10,405 nucleotides of DNA from Bacteroidota bacterium (GTDB lineage: Bacteria > Bacteroidota > Bacteroidia > SXHM01), in assembly GCA_005773695.1 (NCBI GenBank), contig SXHM01000299.1:1-10405 (forward strand). Direction: 5' to 3'. The stretch's first letter is position 1. Each line of letters opens with the position of its first letter. The position numbers and the translations under genes are program-made. This document shows positions 8,801 to 10,405 of the stretch, piece by piece. The notes below the pieces were generated by a model. It searched no databases. It was given only the letters and a program-made list of their open reading frames with translations, and was not told the DNA's origin.

Positions 8801-9251
8801 AATCAATGGCGGCAACAAAAGGAACAGGTTTCAGTTCAGCGGTTTTCTGGTCAATGCTGGCATAAAGTAATTCACGCGAACTTGCATTTCCGCTGTCGGC
8901 AATTTGTTTCAGCTGCAGCGTGTTAAGCAATTTATCGCTTACGTTTGAAAAGTGTTTGCCAATGATTTGCGATGCTTCTTCGTAAGAAATTATTTTTCCC
9001 ATTCGGTTGAGGTGAATAAGTGGCAGCACTACTAAGCGGTAAAGAATAACTGCATTTACGGCAAGAAAAGAATAGAATAATCCTGTACGTACCGCAGTTC
9101 CGAAATGCCCGAAATGCTCCAGAAAAACAATGCTCAGAAAAAACGCGACACCAACTGCTACGGTGTAAAGCGCGCCACGGATAAGTTGGTTCTTGTAATA
9201 TTTTCGGATAAACTCATCTAACTTTTGGATGAGTGTATTGTAGTTTTCCAT
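5889..9251 (-). CDS. DUF4175-like membrane-anchored coiled-coil protein
   Basis: This is a complete 1120-residue protein of unknown function. Hydrophobic segments at about 25-46, 54-78 and 157-176 are likely membrane helices. A beta-rich region follows at about 180-495 (e.g. LNFNIVLDYPDYTGRRDETV and YYFEVWDNDGVSGSK), probably extracytoplasmic. Residues about 497-790 are an almost continuous K/E/Q/M-rich coiled coil. Another helical domain (about 795-910) and Gly/Pro/Lys-rich linkers (SKPGQG, EKPGEKPGG) come next, then a charged helical tail ending in FYRDKVNEYFNNTNQ. The layout matches the large DUF4175 family proteins of Bacteroidota, recognised from memory. No enzyme motif is seen, so a scaffold or envelope-spanning role is only an inference. 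The start MENYNTLIQKLDEFIRKYY fits a short cytoplasmic N-terminus. It is the first gene of an operon with the anti-sigma-type kinase 14 bp downstream, and it diverges from the four-helix membrane protein gene. Confidence 0.87.
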   Translation of the reverse strand: MENYNTLIQKLDEFIRKYYKNQLIRGALYTVAVGVAFFLSIVFLEHFGHFGTAVRTGLFYSFLAVNAVILYRLVVLPLIHLNRMGKIISYEEASQIIGKHFSNVSDKLLNTLQLKQIADSGNASSRELLYASIDQKTAELKPVPFVAAIDLSENKKYLRYALPPVLVALLLVIVAPNILRESTTRLVNHNTYFEAIAPFKFIIENNDLRAMQHEDFTLNLKMQGEEIPAEVFVEVDDNLYRLDKQSTVGFSYILKNLQKTTPFRLYADGFYSKEYELIALPKPLVLNFNIVLDYPDYTGRRDETVNNTGDLTVPAGTKAAWNFNTRDARELRMSFGDTAFAVNAASADNFSYSSRLFKNKQYSVIVSNEFLQSNDSILYHVTVIPDAFPAIEVEEKQDSLSSKLVYFSGMVKDDYGFKKLNFVYRFLNSDDAEKKEKVFAEDVFITKNKQSDQFFYSWDVNPLNIQPGDNIEYYFEVWDNDGVSGSKATRSEKKLYKAPTLSELSKENEKKSSELKKDMEQSIKDAKALQKEVAELNKKLFEKKNLTWEDRKNIQSLLDKQKKLENEMQEIQQENKKKNNQLNEFNQLSPELLEKQKQLEKMFDELMTPEMKELFRQMEEMMEKMDKDKAREMLEKMEMTNEDLSKEMDRQLEIFKQLEFEQKLNESIEKLNKLAEEEEKLSEETKEKKGDATEEKEKQEELNKEFEDLKKDLDELEKKNSELEQPNNMEDTNEDEKGIEEDMEKSSEELGEQKNQKASQSQKSASQKMKSLSQKMQAMQQQMQQEQQSEDIKSLRDILENLLTLSFDQEKLMGKLKNTNRNDPGFTSIAREQLKLKNDSKLIEDSLFALSKRVVQLQTIVNREIRNINQNMDVAIENLAERQTSMAQNRQQLTMTSINNLALMLSEVVQQMQQMQAQSKPGQGSCSKPGQGQGKPSAATMKALQEQLNKQIEEMQKGMKKGEKPGEKPGGSQGKGGMSEGLAKMAAQQEAIRQMLQEVASELDKKGNGKGSGGNLDKLHDLMEETETDLVNKRITAETLRRQQEILTRLLEAEKAERQRDEEERRESKEGKNEKLSNPPVFNEYNRRKLKETELLKTVPPSLQPFYRDKVNEYFNNTNQ
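6346..6497 (-). repeat. Short in-frame repeats encoding Gly/Pro/Lys linkers
   Basis: Within the DUF4175-like gene, a 12-bp tandem duplication (6346-6357 and 6358-6369, one mismatch) encodes EKPG twice. A 17-bp direct repeat (6457-6473 and 6481-6497, one mismatch, 24-bp offset) encodes SKPGQG twice, separated by SC. All repeats are multiples of three or in frame. They probably arose by slippage and lengthen flexible linkers between helical parts. A lone Cys lies in the second linker. Confidence 0.7.
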
Positions 9252-9264
9252 TTTTTAATCTTTC

Positions 9265-9289
9265 ACCGCAAAGGCACAGAGACGTAAAG
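9265..9289. repeat. Fragment of a dispersed GCAAAG-type repeat
   Basis: Three adjoining degenerate units, ACCGCAAAG (9265-9273), GCACAGAG (9274-9281) and ACGTAAAG (9282-9289), follow a pattern of about 8 bp, RCGCARAG. Similar intergenic tracts (CACCGCAAAG-GCGCAAAG-ACGCAAAG) are common as scattered repeats in Bacteroidota and other bacterial genomes, from memory. This copy is degraded, lies just upstream of the DUF4175-like gene start (9251) and would be part of its leader. Function is unknown. Genome-wide copy number would settle the call. Confidence 0.5.
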
Positions 9290-9362
9290 TTTGTAATCGT
9301 TTGTCTGATGCAACCCTTTTTCTTTTTCCACAAAAATCAATCCTGAAATTTGCGGAAGGCTG

Positions 9363-9392
9363 ATTACAAAGATAGTGAAGATAGTTTGTAAT
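9363..9392. promoter_or_regulatory. Palindromic operator-like site in the divergent intergenic region
   Basis: ATTACAAA (9363-9370) and TTTGTAAT (9385-9392) are perfect 8-bp inverted half-sites separated by 14 nt. The spacer holds GATAG twice. A third TTTGTAAT copy lies at 9290-9297. The site sits between two divergent genes and covers the proposed -33 element of the plus-strand gene and a TATCTTTG -7-like box on the minus strand. A dimeric regulator controlling both directions is a reasonable inference. No regulator gene is seen in the window. Confidence 0.4.
9367..9374 (-). promoter_or_regulatory. Possible -7 box for the DUF4175-kinase operon
   Basis: The minus strand reads TATCTTTG, an exact match to the Bacteroidota -7 consensus TAnnTTTG. 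I see no TTG at the expected -33 distance, so support is partial. It would give a leader of roughly 110 nt that carries the GCAAAG-type repeat fragment. Confidence 0.28.
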
Positions 9393-9417
9393 GCTATTTC
9401 AGATTTTGTTAAAATTG
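9385..9417 (+). promoter_or_regulatory. Possible Bacteroidota-type promoter for the four-helix membrane protein
   Basis: TTTG (9385-9388), a 21-nt spacer and TAAAATTG (9410-9417) match the -33/-7 pattern TTTG ... TAnnTTTG with one mismatch and acceptable spacing. Transcription would start close to 9424, giving a leader of only about 10 nt before the ATG at 9435. The -33 element overlaps the right half-site of the palindrome at 9363-9392. Confidence 0.35.
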
Positions 9418-9434
9418 CACAAAACTAAAACCCT

Positions 9435-9950
9435 ATGATTTACGAAATTTATACACTTCGCCTGCTGCACATCGGCACAGGCATTTTCTGGGCAGGCGCT
9501 GTTATTTACCTTGCCGCATTTATTAACCCCGCAGTTGCTGCAATTGGTCAGGAAGGCAATAAGTTTATGCAACAGCTTTCGCGTACCAATAAATTGCCCA
9601 TGTGGATGACCATTCTTTCAACACTAAATATTATAACCGGTTTTCGTTTGCTGATGATTCGTTCAGGAAATTTTCAGGCTGATTGGTTTACAACTCAGGA
9701 AGGTCTGCTTTTTACAATTGGTGGGGTATTGGCTTTTGGCGCTTATATGATTGGCTTGATGGTAAGCAAACCGGCAGTTGATCGTATGGCAAAAGTTGCT
9801 GAAGCAATTGCTAAAGCAGGCGGACCACCAACACCTGAGCAAGCCGAGGAAATTGGCGCGCTGAAAGCAAAACTTGCCAAAGGCGTAAGATTAGTTGCAT
9901 GGCACCTTGCTGCAACAATTGTGCTGATGGCACTTGCCCGTCCGATGTAA
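9435..9950 (+). CDS. Four-helix integral membrane protein, CopD/DUF2269-like
   Basis: A complete 171-residue inner-membrane protein with likely helices at about 5-28, 54-75, 89-111 and 151-169. Between helices 3 and 4 lies a soluble amphipathic stretch (112-150) rich in Ala, Lys and Glu with a GGPPTPEQAEE turn. Helix 1 reads LLHIGTGIFWAGAVIYLAAF, with His12 and Trp19; helix 4 carries His157 (VAWHLAATIV). His in the first and last helix plus the HxGxxxFWAG pattern resembles small proteins of the CopD/DUF2269/HemJ-like group, some of which bind haem or copper. That link is a resemblance only, and the substrate is unknown. The ATG at 9435 is the first start after the divergent region, preceded by ACCCT but no true Shine-Dalgarno sequence. 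The TPR gene begins 25 bp after its stop on the same strand and may be co-transcribed. Confidence 0.75.
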   Translation: MIYEIYTLRLLHIGTGIFWAGAVIYLAAFINPAVAAIGQEGNKFMQQLSRTNKLPMWMTILSTLNIITGFRLLMIRSGNFQADWFTTQEGLLFTIGGVLAFGAYMIGLMVSKPAVDRMAKVAEAIAKAGGPPTPEQAEEIGALKAKLAKGVRLVAWHLAATIVLMALARPM

Positions 9951-9975
9951 TTTGTTTTCTATCTTTACAGTTATT

Positions 9976-10405
9976 GTGAAGATAAGGCATCTTTCTTTTT
10001 TCATTCCCTTTATTCTTGCAGCAGTTTTATTGCCGTTTGCTGTGTATGCACAGAATCAGAATATTGACAGCCTATTGCGGATAGTTAAAACCGCAAAAAC
10101 AGATACCGCCAAAATAAATACACTTCGTTTGCTCTGTTGGGATTTTCGCGCCAATGACCCCGATAAAGCATTTGAATATGCAAGGGAAGCACTAAAACTT
10201 TCCATTGATATCAACGACCCGTTTGAAAAGGCAAAAAGCCTTGCTACGCTTGGTACTCTGAATAAAAATGCAGGGAAGTACAACCTTGCGCTTGATTACA
10301 ATCTTAAAGCCCTTAAGGTTTATATTGAACGAAATGACAAGTTACGCATGTCTAATTCGTACAATAATCTGGGTAACATCTATCTAATTCTCGGCAGAAA
10401 TCAGC
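9976..10405 (+). CDS. TPR-repeat protein with signal peptide, N-terminal part (cut by window edge)
   Basis: The frame is open from a GTG at 9976 to the right edge, giving 143 codons. The start is chosen because it yields a good signal peptide, M-K-I-R-H then a hydrophobic core ending AVYA|Q at residues 25/26. A TTG at 9952 in the same frame would be a poorer alternative. After a helical opening (NIDSLLRIVKTAKTDTAKINTL, residues 29-50 in part), TPR motifs appear: DPDKAFEYAREALKLS, AKSLATLGTLNKNAGKYNLALDYNLKALKVY and SYNNLGNIYLILGR. In Bacteroidota this kind of N-terminus usually precedes a transmembrane helix and a signalling output such as a histidine kinase, nucleotide cyclase, SpoIIE phosphatase or LuxR-type DNA-binding domain. 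Which one cannot be seen here. It follows the four-helix membrane protein by 25 bp. Confidence 0.8.
   Translation, partial: MKIRHLSFFIPFILAAVLLPFAVYAQNQNIDSLLRIVKTAKTDTAKINTLRLLCWDFRANDPDKAFEYAREALKLSIDINDPFEKAKSLATLGTLNKNAGKYNLALDYNLKALKVYIERNDKLRMSNSYNNLGNIYLILGRNQ

Noticed and set aside
9290..9370. TTTGTAATC (9290-9298) paired with GATTACAAA (9362-9370) as a hairpin
   Set aside because: A 9-bp A/T-rich stem with a 63-nt loop would be weak, and there is no T-run. The copies make more sense as repeated protein-binding half-sites, if they are functional at all.
9960..9967. TATCTTTA as a separate -7 box for the TPR gene, with TTG 23 nt upstream
   Set aside because: Transcription would begin at about 9973-9975, directly at the GTG start, leaving no leader, and the last consensus base is wrong. 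Read-through from the upstream gene is simpler.

Overview
The window looks like chromosomal DNA from a member of the Bacteroidota, probably a T9SS-carrying lineage of the Flavobacteriia or Chitinophagia type. Four signs point there. One secreted protein ends in a recognisable type A type IX secretion (T9SS) sorting domain. Two proteins carry SprB-type repeats. A large membrane protein of the DUF4175 kind is present. Starts lack Shine-Dalgarno sequences, and some upstream sequences resemble the Bacteroidota TTTG / TAnnTTTG promoter. No RNA gene, insertion sequence, CRISPR array or phage gene is visible.

Layout from left to right. Positions 1-3390 (minus) hold the first 1130 codons of a giant secreted adhesin-like protein that runs off the left edge. 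Its order is signal peptide, DUF7948-like domain, beta-propeller-like region, Ig-like domain, Cys-rich module and SprB repeats with a 225-bp period. Only 24 bp upstream, at 3415-5322 (minus), is a second secreted protein with a jelly-roll-like N-terminus, three SprB repeats, an Ig-like domain and a T9SS sorting domain. The two probably form one transcription unit of cell-surface proteins. A perfect 20-bp-stem terminator (5401-5446) separates this unit from a second minus-strand operon. That operon encodes a 1120-residue DUF4175-like coiled-coil membrane protein (5889-9251) and, 14 bp downstream, a small RsbW/SpoIIAB-type ATP-binding kinase (5461-5874).

The 183-bp divergent region 9252-9434 holds a fragment of a GCAAAG-type repeat, a 30-bp palindrome resembling an operator and weak promoter matches. 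On the plus strand follow a four-helix membrane protein (9435-9950) and, 25 bp later, the signal peptide and first TPR repeats of a protein cut by the right edge (from 9976).

Functionally there are two themes. One is cell-surface adhesion or matrix proteins exported by T9SS, whose machinery is not in this window. The other is an envelope protein paired with a cytoplasmic anti-sigma-type kinase, plus a TPR protein that in this phylum is often the sensory half of a signalling protein. No clearly new defence, mobile or biosynthetic system is visible. The items most worth following are the palindrome in the divergent region, the DUF4175-kinase pair and the shared 75-residue SprB modules in the two adjacent adhesin genes.
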